Shown piece by piece: positions 9,720 through 25,621 of a stretch of DNA of 64,000 bases. Below the pieces are notes generated by a model. It was not told the DNA's origin. It ran no database searches and saw nothing but the letters and a program-made list of their open reading frames with translations. A program made the translations under genes and the position numbers. Source of the stretch: [Empedobacter] haloabium (GTDB lineage: Bacteria; Pseudomonadota; Gammaproteobacteria; Burkholderiales; Burkholderiaceae_D). The stretch is from assembly GCA_008011715.2 (NCBI GenBank), contig CP136508.1, positions 1,178,001-1,242,000 of the forward strand, given 5' to 3'. Numbering within the stretch: the first letter of the stretch is position 1; every line of letters begins with the position of its first letter.

Positions 9720-10658
9720 ATGCTAGCCTTCGTTTTGCGCCGCCTGTGGCAGATGCTGCCGACCATGCTGGGCGTCGTGCTGCTCGTGTTCGTGCTGTTC
9801 AACTGGGTGGGCGGCGATCCCGCCTATATCCTGGCCGGGAAGATGTCCAGCCTTGATGCGATCGCCAACATCCGCCACCAGCTCGGCGTGGACGAGCCGT
9901 ATCCCGTGCAGCTGTGGATCTTCGTCAAGCAGGTGATCACGTTCGACTTCGGCCAGAGCTGGGCCACCGGCGAACCGGTGCGGCAGGTGATCGCCAGCCG
10001 GCTGGGGCCTTCGCTGACGGTGCTGGTGCCGCTGACGGTGCTGGAAACGCTGATCGGCGTGGCGCTGGCGCTGGCGGTCGCTTTCGTGCGCGGCTCGCTG
10101 ACCGACCGCGCCGTGATGGTGGCGTGCACCGTCGGCATGTCGATCTCCATCCTCGTCTACATCATCGTGTTCCAGTATGGCCTGGCCTACCGCCTCGGCC
10201 TGTTTCCCGTGCAGGGCTGGGGCGACAGCTTCGCCGTCAACCTGCTGCGCTACGCGCCGCTGCCCATCCTGATCGGGCTGGCCGTGTCGCTGGCGCCCAC
10301 CCTGCGGCTGTATCGCAGCTTCGTGCTGGACGAAGTCAACCAGGATTACGTGCGCACCGCGCGCGCCAAGGGCCTGCCGGAGCGGCGCGTGATGTGGGTG
10401 CACGTGCTGCGCAATGCGGCCATCCCCATCATCACGCACGTGATGGCCAACCTGCCGGCGCTCCTGATCGGCGCCTTCCTGCTGGAGCGCTTCTTCGGCA
10501 TCCCCGGCATCGGCCGCGAGGTGATCCTGGCGGTGGAGCGCAGCGACTTCCCCGTCATCAAGGCCGTCACCGTCTGCGTGGCCGCCGCCACGATGGTGTT
10601 CAACCTGCTGGCGGACCTGCTGTACCAGGCCGTCGATCCGCGGGTGCGGCTGGCATGA
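9720..10658 (+). CDS. Opp/Dpp-type ABC transporter permease (DppB-like)
   Basis: A 312-residue inner-membrane permease of the DppB/OppB family. The start at 9720 has GGAG seven bases upstream; the frame continues upstream but reads as non-coding. The typical N-terminus (MLAFVLRRLWQMLPTMLGVV) gives the first membrane segment. A periplasmic stretch follows, then five more membrane segments. The EAA-type cytoplasmic loop lies near residues 200-235 (DYVRTARAKGLPERRVMWVH). It forms the channel with the next gene. It overlaps that gene by four bases (ATGA), the first of a chain of overlaps running to the DedA gene. No substrate-binding protein is encoded nearby, so the substrate (oligopeptide, opine or similar) is not determined. 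Confidence 0.9.
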   Translation: MLAFVLRRLWQMLPTMLGVVLLVFVLFNWVGGDPAYILAGKMSSLDAIANIRHQLGVDEPYPVQLWIFVKQVITFDFGQSWATGEPVRQVIASRLGPSLTVLVPLTVLETLIGVALALAVAFVRGSLTDRAVMVACTVGMSISILVYIIVFQYGLAYRLGLFPVQGWGDSFAVNLLRYAPLPILIGLAVSLAPTLRLYRSFVLDEVNQDYVRTARAKGLPERRVMWVHVLRNAAIPIITHVMANLPALLIGAFLLERFFGIPGIGREVILAVERSDFPVIKAVTVCVAAATMVFNLLADLLYQAVDPRVRLA

Positions 10659-11667
10659 GCGCGCTGCCCGACGACGCCGGCGCGGCCGGCCTGTGGACCC
10701 TGGCGTGGCGCCGGCTGCGCGCCGACCGCGTGGCCATGGTGGCGCTGGCGGTCGTCGCCGCCTTCCTCCTGATGCTGGTGCTGTCCGCGGCGGGACTGGT
10801 CGCGGCCGACTGGGAGGAGGAGGTCGGCGTCAACTACGCGCCGCCCACGTTCGTCGGCGCGGCGCCGGCCGCGATCGCCGCCGCCGCGGCGCCGGCGCTG
10901 CCGGTGCCGGACAATCCGTTCGACCCGCTGGCCGCCGAGATCGGCCTGCTGCGTGCCCAGCTGGGCGCGGAGCAGGCGGCGCCGCGCCGCGCCACCTTGC
11001 CGTTCGGTGCCGACAAGTGGGGCCACGACGTGATCAAGAAGACCATCAAGGGCGGCGAGACCTCGATCGTCGTCGGCCTGGTGGCTGCAACGGTGGCGGT
11101 GAGCCTGGGCACGCTGTTCGGCGCCGTCTCCGGCTTTTATGGCGGTGTCGTCGACGACCTGTGCAACTGGTTCTACAACGTGTTCACGTCCATCCCGTCG
11201 ATCCTGATGATCCTGACGGTGGCCGCCGTGCTGCAGCACAAGGGCGTGACCACGATCGTGCTGATCCTGGGCCTGACCGGGTGGACCGGGCCGTACCGCC
11301 TGATCCGCGCCGAGTACCTGCGCCACAAGGCGAGGGAATACGTGCTGGCGGCCGACGCCATCGGCGCATCGAACCTGCGCAAGATGTTCGCCCATATCTT
11401 CCCCAACGTCAGCCACGTGGCGCTGGTGCAGCTGTCGATCCTGGCGGTGGGCTTCATCAAGGCCGAGGTGATCCTGTCGTTCCTGGGCTTCGGCGTGCCG
11501 GTCGGCGTGGTGTCGTGGGGCTCGATGCTGAACGAGGCGCAGAACGAGCTGCTGCTGGGCAAATGGTGGCAGCTGAGCGCCGCCGCCGTCGCGATGGCGG
11601 TGCTGGTGACGGCGTTCTCGCTGCTGGCGGATGCGCTGCGCGACGCCCTCGATCCGAAGGTGAAGGC

Positions 11668-11671
<4 letters not shown>
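10655..11671 (+). CDS. Opp/Dpp-type ABC transporter permease (DppC-like)
   Basis: A 338-residue second permease. The start codon overlaps the stop of the upstream gene. An N-terminal membrane segment (VALAVVAAFLLMLVLSAAGL) is followed by an unusually long periplasmic stretch, about residues 55-125, rich in Ala and Pro. Then come the conserved permease core (GGETSIVVGLVAATVAVSLG), the EAA loop (REYVLAADAIGASNLRKMF) and the C-terminal segments. The inserted periplasmic stretch is longer than in classical DppC and resembles permeases of the Yej (microcin C) type, though I cannot settle that by eye. It would pair with the DppB-like subunit and be driven by the double ATPase that follows. Confidence 0.9.
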
Positions 11672-13364
<1,693 letters not shown>

Positions 13365-13365
<1 letters not shown>

Positions 13366-14282
13366 TGGCAAACCTGATTTCGCTGCTGCAGGAGTATGGC
13401 GTCCTGATCGTCTTTATCGTCGTGCTGGTCGAGCAGATGGGCTTGCCCCTGCCGGCCTATCCGATCCTGATCGTATCCGGCGCGCTGGCGGTGGACGAGG
13501 GCGGCACCGCGCTGGCCGGCGTGCTGGCCGTCAGCCTGGGCGCCTGCCTGCTGGCGGACTTCTTCTGGTTCCGCGCCGGCCGCCATTACGGCACGCGCGT
13601 GCTGCGGCTGCTGTGCAGGATTTCGCTGTCGCCCGACTACTGCGTCAGCCAGACCGAGGACAACTTCCGCAAATGGGGCCCGAAGTCGCTGATCGTGGCT
13701 AAATTCATCCCCGGCTTCAACACGATCGGGCCGCCGCTGGCGGGCGCGATAGGCACGCACTCATCCGTGTTCTTCAGCTTCAGCGCGCTGGGCGGGCTGC
13801 TGTGGAGCCTGACCGGCATCTCGATCGGGGCCTATTTCCACGCCAATGTCGACCAGGTGCTGGACATGCTCGCCACGATGGGCAGCACGGCGCTGACGGT
13901 GCTGGGCATCCTGCTGGCGCTGTTCGTGCTGTTCAAGTACATCGAGCGGCGCCGCTTCCAGCGCGCCATGCAGACCGAACGCATCAGCGTCGAGCAGCTG
14001 AGGGCACTGCTGGCGGACGGCCACGAGCCAGTGCTGGTGGACGCGCGCAGCGCTACCGCGCAGCAGATGGAGCCGCCGGTGCCGGGGGCGCTGCTGCTGA
14101 ACGGCGATCCGGCGACAATCCTGGCCGCGCTGCCGCGCGACCGCCATATCGTCGTGTACTGCAGTTGCCCGAACGACGTGACCGCTGCCAGCGTGGCAAA
14201 GCAACTGCAGGAGCAGGGCTACACGCTGGCCAAGCCGCTGCATGGCGGCCTGGACGCCTGGAACAGCGCGTTCGGCAGTTAA
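13365..14282 (+). CDS. DedA-family membrane protein fused to a rhodanese domain
   Basis: A 305-residue protein. Residues 1-200 are a DedA / SNARE-associated (VTT) domain, with the family pattern PLPAYPILIVSGALA near the N-terminus and FIPGFNTIGPPLAGA, plus four to six membrane segments. DedA proteins are thought to act as lipid flippases or membrane homeostasis factors. Residues about 208-305 are a rhodanese-like domain: it starts ISVEQLRALLADG, carries VLVDARS, and has a cysteine-bearing active-site loop VYCSCPND. The domain would face the cytoplasm. The start codon shares one base with the upstream stop (TAATG), so it is translated with the ABC transporter, though a functional link is not obvious. 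DedA-rhodanese fusions are known in proteobacteria. Confidence 0.88.
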
Positions 14283-14331
14283 GCACTGAGGGGGGGCGGG
14301 CGCAACTGAGAGAACCCCGAAGCAAGAGCCG

Positions 14332-14356
14332 GGGTCAGACCCGCCGGGTCTGACCC
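14332..14356. repeat. Palindromic GGGTCAGACCC repeat
   Basis: Perfect 11-bp arms GGGTCAGACCC and GGGTCTGACCC flank a GCC centre. It lies 50 bases past the DedA stop. The rest of the 351-base gap before glk holds the candidate operators at 14501-14567 and nothing else I can name. Confidence 0.8.
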
Positions 14357-14500
14357 AAGGGTTTGCACTTTGGGTTTGCCCATGATCGAGCGGCCCGCCC
14401 CTGGCAAGTTGCCGCCCGGAACGCTCCGGCACTATTCCGATGTGCGACAGTGTGGTAACGTTTCCTCAAGATGGGCAACTGTCGCAGCTTCCCGAGCGCG

Positions 14501-14567
14501 GTAGTCATACTACGGCTTGGTTTATGTGGTTTTCCGTTGCTTTTGCCGAAGATGTACCAAAACTACA
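14501..14567. promoter_or_regulatory. Two HexR-like palindromes upstream of glk
   Basis: Site 1 is the perfect palindrome GTAGTCATACTAC (14501-14513). Site 2 is TGTACCAAAACTACA (14553-14567), with TGTA/TACA arms. Their centres are 53 bases apart. Both resemble the HexR consensus as I recall it (about TGTARTNNNAYTACA), and HexR is known to control glk and Entner-Doudoroff genes in proteobacteria. They lie 67-133 bases upstream of the glk start. No hexR gene is in the window. Confidence 0.4.
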
Positions 14568-14633
14568 CTCATCTCTTGCGTCTACGCTAAGATATCCGAT
14601 AGGATTAGGCCTCGACTATTTTTTGGCCGCACC

Positions 14634-15656
14634 ATGAACGTCATGTCCGATTCCGCGTCGCTGATCACTCCTTCCGTATTCCCCGGCGGCGCGCGCCTGC
14701 TGGCCGATGTTGGCGGCACCAATGCCCGCTTCGCGCTGGAGACGGCGCCCGGCCAGATCGGTCACATCCACGTGCTGGCCTGCGCCGACTACGCCACGCT
14801 GGCGGATGCGATGCGGGCCTATCTGGCCCTGCCGGACGTGGCCGCGGCATCGCAGGGCATCCGCCATGGCGCCATCGCGATCGCCAACCCCGTCACGGGC
14901 GACCTGGTGCGCATGACGAACCACCACTGGGAATTTTCGATCGAGGCGTTGCGCCGCGACGTCAACTTCGACGTCCTGGCCGTCGTCAACGATTTCACGG
15001 CGCTGGCCCGTTCGCTGCCGCATATCCCGGCCGCGCAGAAGCGCCAGGTGGGCGGCGGCTCGGCCGTCGAAGGTACGCCGCTGGGCCTGATCGGCGCCGG
15101 CACCGGCCTGGGCGTTTCCGGCCTGATCCCGTCGGCGTCGGGCTGGACGGCGCTGCTGTCCGAAGGCGGCCACGTCAGCTTTGCCCCGATGAACGAGACG
15201 GAAGTGGCGATCCTGCAGTTCGCCTGGAAGGAATTCGAGCACGTGTCGGCCGAGCGCCTGCTGTCCGGTGTCGGCATCGAGCTGATCTACCGCGCGCTGG
15301 CCGATTACCGCAAGGTGGACGCCGAGGTGCTGGGCGCGCCCGAGATCGCGCGCCGTGCGCTGGACGGCAGCTGCCCGCTGTGCGACGCCACCATCGAGGC
15401 GTTCTGCACGATGCTGGGCACCATTGCCGGCAACCTGGGCGTAACGCTGGGTGCGCAGGGCGGTATCTATATTGGTGGCGGCATCGTGCCGCGCCTGGGC
15501 GAGCGCTTCGACCGTTCGGGCTTTCGCGCCCGCTTCGAGGCGAAAGGCCGCTTCCGAAATTACCTGGCGGAAATTCCGACCTTCGTCATCACGGCGGAGT
15601 ACCCGGCATTCCTGGGCGTGTCGGCCATCCTGGCGGAGCGGCTGGCGGCCGCCTGA
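14634..15656 (+). CDS. glk: Glucokinase
   Basis: A 340-residue cytoplasmic kinase that converts glucose to glucose-6-phosphate with ATP. The phosphate-binding motif [14 protein letters not shown] is at about residues 21-34. The catalytic region has [10 protein letters not shown], followed by [10 protein letters not shown], the SEGGHVSF sugar-binding segment, and [11 protein letters not shown] near the C-terminus. This matches the proteobacterial Glk family at normal length. The start is uncertain between the ATG at 14634 and one at 14643; neither has a strong ribosome site. In some betaproteobacteria Glk is fused to a HexR regulator; here it stands alone, although HexR-like sites precede it. 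It is transcribed on its own between two gaps longer than 300 bases. Confidence 0.92.
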   Translation: MNVMSDSASLITPSVFPGGARLLADVGGTNARFALETAPGQIGHIHVLACADYATLADAMRAYLALPDVAAASQGIRHGAIAIANPVTGDLVRMTNHHWEFSIEALRRDVNFDVLAVVNDFTALARSLPHIPAAQKRQVGGGSAVEGTPLGLIGAGTGLGVSGLIPSASGWTALLSEGGHVSFAPMNETEVAILQFAWKEFEHVSAERLLSGVGIELIYRALADYRKVDAEVLGAPEIARRALDGSCPLCDATIEAFCTMLGTIAGNLGVTLGAQGGIYIGGGIVPRLGERFDRSGFRARFEAKGRFRNYLAEIPTFVITAEYPAFLGVSAILAERLAAA

Positions 15657-15699
15657 GGCCGGCGTCCGATACGGTCGCGCACGCAACCCTAGCGCGGAG

Positions 15700-15730
15700 T
15701 TGCACTTTTCCCGATTTTATCGGGTACAAT
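15700..15730 (+). promoter_or_regulatory. Candidate sigma-70 promoter for scpB-rluB
   Basis: TTGCAC (15700-15705) and TACAAT (15725-15730) are separated by 19 bases, longer than ideal. A small palindrome CCGATTTTATCGG lies in the spacer. The region from here to scpB (about 260 bases) contains no credible gene. Confidence 0.45.
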
Positions 15731-15992
15731 GACCAGAGTTGGATGAAACGGCAGCGCGCGTTCGCGATTTTGTGTTGGCAGCGCGCGGTCCTGAGAAACC
15801 TTGGGAAGCCCATGGCAGGCCAACGCCCGCATCGGAACGGATGGGGCGGCATGGCGGCACGAGGGCGACAGGCCTCCCCGGAATTGCCGGCCGGTTTTCT
15901 CCCCGAAAACACATCTCTCCATCTGTGACTCACCGCCCGGCGCGCAGCGGCCCGGCGGCTTCTTGCATGGATGTGCGACCACAAGATTGCTT

Positions 15993-16721
15993 ATGGATAC
16001 AGCTGAGGCCAAGAAAGTCCTCGAAACCGCGCTGCTTTGCGCTCGTGAGCCGTTATCGATTCACAGCCTGAAAAAGTTATACGTCGACACCGACGACCAG
16101 GGGCGCCCGCTGGGCACCGGCGTCGGCGCCGACACGATCAAGCAATTGCTGGAGGAGCTGCGGCAGGACTGGCAGGGCCGCGGCATCGAGGTGGTGGGCC
16201 TGTCCTCGGGGTGGCGCTTCCAGAGCCGGCCGGAGATGAAGCAGTACCTGGACCGGCTCAATCCGGAAAAGCCGCAGAAGTACTCGCGCGCGACCCTGGA
16301 AACGCTGGCGATCATCGCCTACCGCCAGCCGGTGACGCGCGGCGACATCGAGGAGATTCGCGGCGTGGCCGTGAACTCGCAGACGATCAAGATGCTGGAA
16401 GACCGCGGCTGGATCGACGTGGTCGGTTATCGCGACGTACTGGGCCGCCCGGCATTGCTGGGCACCACCAAGCAGTTCCTGGATGACCTGGGCTTACAAT
16501 CGCTGTCCCAGCTGCCGCCGTTGCAGCAAATCAGCGATGTGCAGAACGCCAATTCGATGGAAGTACTCGAAGCCGCGCTGCAGGAGAATTTCGAGAAGGC
16601 GGCCCATGCCGCCGCAGTCCCTGACAATGTAGCGCCCGAAGATGCACCCGCCGCAGGCGCGGTGCCGCAAGTAGCGCCTGACGCTGACCCCACGCAAGAA
16701 CGAACGAATGAACAACACTGA
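15993..16721 (+). CDS. scpB: Segregation and condensation protein B
   Basis: A 242-residue winged-helix protein. ScpB binds ScpA and SMC to form the chromosome-condensing complex. The start at 15993 gives [17 protein letters not shown], the usual N-terminus; the frame is open upstream but not protein-like. Two winged-helix units follow, with the well-conserved [19 protein letters not shown] and [14 protein letters not shown] segments and [18 protein letters not shown]. The last 60 residues are an Ala/Pro-rich tail. No scpA lies next to it. It overlaps rluB by 14 bases, so the two are co-expressed, a pairing often seen in proteobacteria. Confidence 0.92.
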   Translation: MDTAEAKKVLETALLCAREPLSIHSLKKLYVDTDDQGRPLGTGVGADTIKQLLEELRQDWQGRGIEVVGLSSGWRFQSRPEMKQYLDRLNPEKPQKYSRATLETLAIIAYRQPVTRGDIEEIRGVAVNSQTIKMLEDRGWIDVVGYRDVLGRPALLGTTKQFLDDLGLQSLSQLPPLQQISDVQNANSMEVLEAALQENFEKAAHAAAVPDNVAPEDAPAAGAVPQVAPDADPTQERTNEQH

Positions 16722-18672
16722 CAAGACCAACGAGACCGGCGCGCAGGAAGTCGCCGCCGCAGCCGTCAAGCCGAAGCGCCGCACCAAGGCCCAGATCGAA
16801 GCGGACAACGCGGCACTGCTGGCGGCCGGCGAGACGCCGAAGCCGAAGCGCACCCGCAAGACCGCCGCCAGTGCCGAGGGCGCTGCTGCGCCGGCCGCGG
16901 TGGCCGCGGTGGCCGATACCGCGCCGGCCGCTGCCGAGGCGGCTCCCGTGAAGAAGCCGCGCAGCCGCGCCGTCAAGCCGGCCGCCGCGCCGGTGGATGC
17001 CGCACCGGCCGCCGTCGAGCCGCGGCAGGCTCCGGCACCTGGCGCCGATACCCCGGCCGAGTCGACGCCGGCGGACGAGAAAAAAGCTCGCGCGCCGCGC
17101 GGCCCGCGCCAGATGCGCGCACAGCGCGCGCTGCGCGAAGTGGAGAAGGCTGAGCGCGCCGAAGCGACGCCAGCGGTCGAGCCGGCCCAGGAGGTCGCCG
17201 TGGCTGCCGAAGGCGCCGCGGCGCCGGAGCGGACCGCGCGCAACGAGGCTCGTGGCGAAGCGCGCAACGAGGGACGTGGCGAGGGTCGCAACAACGGCAA
17301 GCGCAAGGGCAAGCAGGGCAAGCCGGGCCAGCAGGCCCAAGGTCAGCAAGGTCAGCAAGGTCAGCGCCGCCAGGGTGGCAACGGCGGCGGCAAGGTCAGC
17401 GAAGCCGATGCGGTGTTCTCGTTCGTCACGTCCGACGCGTTCGACCGTGACGAGGGCGCCCGTGGAAAGGGCCCGCAGAAGGCGGTGCGCCGCGACCTGA
17501 CGGCCGAGGACGACGCGCCGAAGCTGCACAAGGTGCTGGCCGAAGCGGGCCTGGGTTCGCGCCGCGACATGGAAGACCTGATCATTGCCGGGCGCGTGTC
17601 CGTCAATGGCGAGCCGGCCCACATCGGTCAGCGCATCCTGCCGACGGATGCCGTGCGCATCAACGGCAAGCTGATCCAGCGGAAGGTCAGCAAGAAGCCG
17701 CCACGCGTGCTGGTGTACCACAAGCCGGCCGGCGAAATCGTGTCGCACGACGATCCGGACGGCCGTCCATCCGTGTTCGACCGCCTGCCGCAGATGAAGG
17801 TGGGCAAGTGGCTGGCCGTCGGCCGCCTCGACTTCAACACGGAAGGCCTGCTGCTGTTCACCACGTCCGGCGACCTGGCGAACCGCCTGATGCACCCGCG
17901 TTACAACATCGACCGTGAATACGCCGTGCGCACGCTGGGTGTGCTGGAAGAGGGCATGCGCCAGAAGCTGCTGGCCGGCGTCGAGCTGGACGACGGCATG
18001 GCGCAGTTCTCCAAGATCGCCGACGGCGGCGGCGAAGGCGTCAACAAGTGGTATCGCGTGGTGATCGGCGAAGGCCGCAACCGCGAGGTGCGCCGCATGT
18101 TCGAGGCGGTCGGCCTGACGGTGTCGCGCCTGATCCGTACCCGTTACGGCGCGCTGACCCTGCCGAGCAACCTGAAGCGCGGCCGCTGGGAAGAGATGGA
18201 AGAAAACACGGTGCGCGACCTGCTGGCGATGGTCGGTGTCGAGAAGAAACAGTCCGGCGACGGCGCCGCCAAGGGCGGTAACGCCCGGGGCGAACGCAAC
18301 GGCAATGAGCGTGGCGGCGAGAAGCGCGGCCGCGAGCGCGAGCAGAACTTCAACCGCCTGGACGTCAGCAACAAGAACGCCGACCCGTTCCCGCAGCCAA
18401 CCCGTGGCGCGCGTGGCGGCCAGGGCCAGGGCAGCTACTTCGGTGCCGCCGGTGTGGGCCGGCCGGGCAGTGCCGGCCGTGGCCAGGGCTTCGGCCGGGC
18501 CGGCCTGGGCGACCAGGGTGGCGGCCGTCCGGGCCAGCCGGCCAAGGCGCGCGCTCCAAAGCAGCCCGATCCGCTGCAGACGACGTTCGGCTTTGCCGCC
18601 CAGCCACGCCGTGGCGGCCAGCCGCGCGGCGGGGCGATGGATCATGGCATGCCGCGGCGGCGCAAGGGTTAA
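16708..18672 (+). CDS. rluB: 23S rRNA pseudouridine synthase RluB with long disordered arms
   Basis: A 654-residue protein of the RsuA/RluB family, which makes pseudouridine at position 2605 of 23S rRNA (E. coli numbering). The core spans about residues 272-515: an S4 RNA-binding domain ([20 protein letters not shown]), then the synthase domain with [14 protein letters not shown], in which Asp375 is the catalytic aspartate. E. coli RluB is about 290 residues. Here roughly 270 residues precede the core (Ala/Pro/Lys/Glu-rich, then Gln/Gly-rich) and about 135 follow (Gly/Arg/Asn-rich). Both arms look disordered and basic and may aid RNA binding. Such extensions are common in betaproteobacteria. 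It starts inside scpB. Confidence 0.9.
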   Translation: MNNTDKTNETGAQEVAAAAVKPKRRTKAQIEADNAALLAAGETPKPKRTRKTAASAEGAAAPAAVAAVADTAPAAAEAAPVKKPRSRAVKPAAAPVDAAPAAVEPRQAPAPGADTPAESTPADEKKARAPRGPRQMRAQRALREVEKAERAEATPAVEPAQEVAVAAEGAAAPERTARNEARGEARNEGRGEGRNNGKRKGKQGKPGQQAQGQQGQQGQRRQGGNGGGKVSEADAVFSFVTSDAFDRDEGARGKGPQKAVRRDLTAEDDAPKLHKVLAEAGLGSRRDMEDLIIAGRVSVNGEPAHIGQRILPTDAVRINGKLIQRKVSKKPPRVLVYHKPAGEIVSHDDPDGRPSVFDRLPQMKVGKWLAVGRLDFNTEGLLLFTTSGDLANRLMHPRYNIDREYAVRTLGVLEEGMRQKLLAGVELDDGMAQFSKIADGGGEGVNKWYRVVIGEGRNREVRRMFEAVGLTVSRLIRTRYGALTLPSNLKRGRWEEMEENTVRDLLAMVGVEKKQSGDGAAKGGNARGERNGNERGGEKRGREREQNFNRLDVSNKNADPFPQPTRGARGGQGQGSYFGAAGVGRPGSAGRGQGFGRAGLGDQGGGRPGQPAKARAPKQPDPLQTTFGFAAQPRRGGQPRGGAMDHGMPRRRKG

Positions 18673-18776
18673 CCCGCGGCTGTTGAGGGCTGGGGTCTTG
18701 GTGCTGGCTGGTAGGCCAGCACCGCTACGCAGGCGAAGAGCGGTGCTCTTCGAAACCCCTGCTGCCGCTCCCTTCA

Positions 18777-18856
18777 GGGACTGACCCCGAAGTTCTGCGT
18801 GCTTCGCTAGCGGCAATGGCAAACTTCGGGGTCAGTCCCCGTTGGGGACAGACCCC
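18777..18856. repeat. Inverted repeat downstream of rluB
   Basis: Perfect 18-base arms (18777-18794 and 18822-18839) contain GACTGACCCC and GGGGTCAGTC. They are followed by GTTGGGGACAGACCCC at 18841-18856. It is the same element as 6592-6685 but lacks the left outer arm and has a different loop. Confidence 0.8.
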
Positions 18857-18920
18857 AAGGGCAGACCCCAAACGCCAACTTTGCCACTGTTGTAACTACG
18901 TTCCGCTTCATTATGCGGCA

Positions 18921-18949
18921 TTGCAGCGAAATCAATAAGCCGCTATAAT
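18921..18949 (+). promoter_or_regulatory. Strong sigma-70 promoter of the rimP-nusA-infB operon
   Basis: TTGCAG (18921-18926), a 17-base spacer and a perfect TATAAT (18944-18949). Transcription should begin near 18956, giving a leader of about 150 bases before rimP. Confidence 0.85.
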
Positions 18950-19021
18950 GAGCGGCCTAGTAAAAGTTCTTCGCAGGTAAGTTTGCTGAGAGTGCTTTCA
19001 TCTGGCTGGCAGGACAAGAAG

Positions 19022-19046
19022 ATGGGCAGTTGCCCATTTTTTTTTT
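19022..19046 (+). terminator. Intrinsic terminator inside the rimP leader (putative attenuator)
   Basis: A 7-bp stem ATGGGCA/TGCCCAT with a two-base loop is followed by nine T. It lies between the operon promoter and rimP, so it must be read through for the operon to be expressed. A comparable rimP leader with a premature terminator is described for gammaproteobacteria. The 65 bases between promoter and hairpin could fold into an alternative structure. NusA itself acts on termination, so autoregulation is the obvious idea. Confidence 0.75.
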
Positions 19047-19106
19047 GGTGATTCGTTTTAGAGGGTCTGGAAATTCGCTTCCCGGCCCCGATCTGGAGAT
19101 TTTTCT

Positions 19107-21157
<2,051 letters not shown>

Positions 21158-21207
21158 AGTAGCAGAGCATTCTTATCATCACCGCGACACATAGAAAAGA
21201 GGACTGA

Positions 21208-24090
<2,883 letters not shown>

Positions 24091-24110
24091 TCGCAACGAA
24101 TGCGGTATCC

Positions 24111-24165
24111 GTGGCGGGTGCCGCCCGCTCCGCGCAAGCGGGGTGGGCGCCACCCGCCACATTTT
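24111..24165 (+). terminator. Long hairpin between infB and rbfA
   Basis: GTGGCGGGTG (24111-24120) pairs with CACCCGCCAC (24151-24160). Inside it CGCCC pairs with GGGCG, and CGC-GCAA-GCG closes the tip. ATTTTTATT follows. It could be a partial terminator that lowers rbfA-truB expression, or an RNA processing or stability hairpin within the operon. Confidence 0.6.
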
Positions 24166-24180
24166 TATTGGTAGGACATC

Positions 24181-24585
24181 ATGGCTAAACACAGTAAATC
24201 CATCCCGGCACGCGGCCTGCGCGTGGCCGACCAGATCCAGAAAGACCTCTCCGAGCTGATCGCCTTCGAGCTGAAGGACCCGCGCGTGGGCATGGTCACG
24301 CTGGCCGAAGTGCAGCTGACCCCGGACTACGCGCATGCGAAGATCTACTTCACGATGCTCAAGGACGATCCGGAATCGGTAAAGAACACCTTGGCCGGCC
24401 TGCAGGCGGCCGCCGGCTACCTGCGCAACCAGCTGGGCAAGCGCCTGCACATCCACACCTTGCCGCAGCTGCACTTCGTGCACGACACGTCGGCATCGCG
24501 CGGCATCGCCATGTCGGCGCTGATCGACAAGGCCAACGCGTCGCGCGCGGCGGACTACGAAGAAGACGACAAAGAAGCCGAATGA
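24181..24585 (+). CDS. rbfA: Ribosome-binding factor A
   Basis: A 134-residue KH-fold protein that helps 16S rRNA processing and late 30S assembly. It starts after GTAGGACATC. Typical features are [20 protein letters not shown] near the N-terminus, [18 protein letters not shown], and the C-terminal strand [17 protein letters not shown]. An acidic tail (YEEDDKEAE) ends the protein. Its stop codon overlaps the truB start (ATGA), giving coupled translation. Confidence 0.95.
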   Translation: MAKHSKSIPARGLRVADQIQKDLSELIAFELKDPRVGMVTLAEVQLTPDYAHAKIYFTMLKDDPESVKNTLAGLQAAAGYLRNQLGKRLHIHTLPQLHFVHDTSASRGIAMSALIDKANASRAADYEEDDKEAE

Positions 24586-25505
24586 CGCAGCAAAAAGTAA
24601 AACGGGTGCGCGACCTGGTGGACGGCGTGCTGCTGCTGGATAAACCGGTGGGGCTGTCGTCCAACGACGCGCTGATCAAGGCCAAGCGCATCCTGAACGC
24701 GAAGAAGGCGGGCCATACCGGCACGCTCGATCCGTTCGCCACCGGCCTGTTGCCGCTGTGCTTCGGCGAAGCCACCAAGTTCTCGCAGGACCTGCTGGAG
24801 GCGGACAAGACCTACGTGACGACCGTCCACCTGGGCGTGCGCACGGACACAGGCGACACCGAAGGCCAGGTGCTGGAGACGCTGCCGGTGGATGTGACGG
24901 TCGAGCAGATCGAGGCCGTGCTGGCCCGTTTCCGTGGCCTGATCGCGCAGGTGCCGCCGATGTACTCGGCGCTCAAGCGCGACGGCAAGCCGCTGTACGA
25001 GTACGCCCGCGCCGGCGTGGTGCTGGAGCGCGAGGCGCGCAACGTCACGATCCACAAGCTGGAGCTGCTCGGGTACGAGGCACCGTTCCTGCGGCTGGAG
25101 GTCACGTGCAGCAAGGGCACTTACATCCGCGTGCTGGGCGAGGACATCGGCGCCGCACTGGGCTGCGGCGCGCACCTGAATGCGCTGCGGCGCATCGGCG
25201 TCGGCGCCCTGCGCGCCGAGCAGATGATCACGGCGGAGCAGCTGGTGGCGCATCCGGCGCCGCTGGAGTTGCTGGCACCGGTCGACGCGTTGCTGCGCTC
25301 CTTCCCGAAGGTCGACCTGACACCGGAGCTGGCCAGGCGCTTCCTGCAAGGCCAGCGGCTGCCGCTGGGGAAGGAGCCGGAGGTCGTCACGCCGGCGCCT
25401 TACGAGGGGCGGGTGCGTGTGTACCAGGGTACTCGCTTGCTGGGCACGGGCGTGCTGGGCGAGTGGGCGATTCTGGCGCCGGAGCGCTTGATCGCGGCGG
25501 GATAA
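24582..25505 (+). CDS. truB: tRNA pseudouridine(55) synthase TruB
   Basis: A 307-residue enzyme that makes pseudouridine 55 in the T-loop of tRNAs. The catalytic motif [16 protein letters not shown] contains Asp50, the conserved nucleophile. Other family segments are [31 protein letters not shown] and [15 protein letters not shown], with a PUA-like C-terminus. It is the last gene of the translation operon. No clear terminator follows; the next gene, 116 bases on, has its own promoter-like sequence. Confidence 0.95.
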   Translation: MTQQKVKRVRDLVDGVLLLDKPVGLSSNDALIKAKRILNAKKAGHTGTLDPFATGLLPLCFGEATKFSQDLLEADKTYVTTVHLGVRTDTGDTEGQVLETLPVDVTVEQIEAVLARFRGLIAQVPPMYSALKRDGKPLYEYARAGVVLEREARNVTIHKLELLGYEAPFLRLEVTCSKGTYIRVLGEDIGAALGCGAHLNALRRIGVGALRAEQMITAEQLVAHPAPLELLAPVDALLRSFPKVDLTPELARRFLQGQRLPLGKEPEVVTPAPYEGRVRVYQGTRLLGTGVLGEWAILAPERLIAAG

Positions 25506-25550
25506 GGCGCGGGGGCGGATGCACGGGGCCACGCTTTCACCTACTTAGCC

Positions 25551-25578
25551 TTGTAAATCTCCTGCCGCCAGCTATGCT
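25551..25578 (+). promoter_or_regulatory. Candidate promoter of the PEP-CTERM gene
   Basis: TTGTAA (25551-25556) and TATGCT (25573-25578) with a 16-base spacer, 43 bases upstream of the start codon at 25622. Confidence 0.4.
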
Positions 25579-25621
25579 GAAGAGGTAATCCACATCATTG
25601 GAAGTCCCTGCGGAGGTTGCA

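Noticed and set aside
18950..19106. Possible metY-type tRNA upstream of rimP, as in E. coli
   Set aside because: No cloverleaf can be drawn. The only strong structure is the short terminator hairpin at 19022-19046.
25598..25621. Upstream TTG start for the PEP-CTERM protein
   Set aside because: The ATG at 25622 has GGAGG at correct spacing and begins right before a signal peptide; the TTG form would add eight residues before it without a ribosome site.
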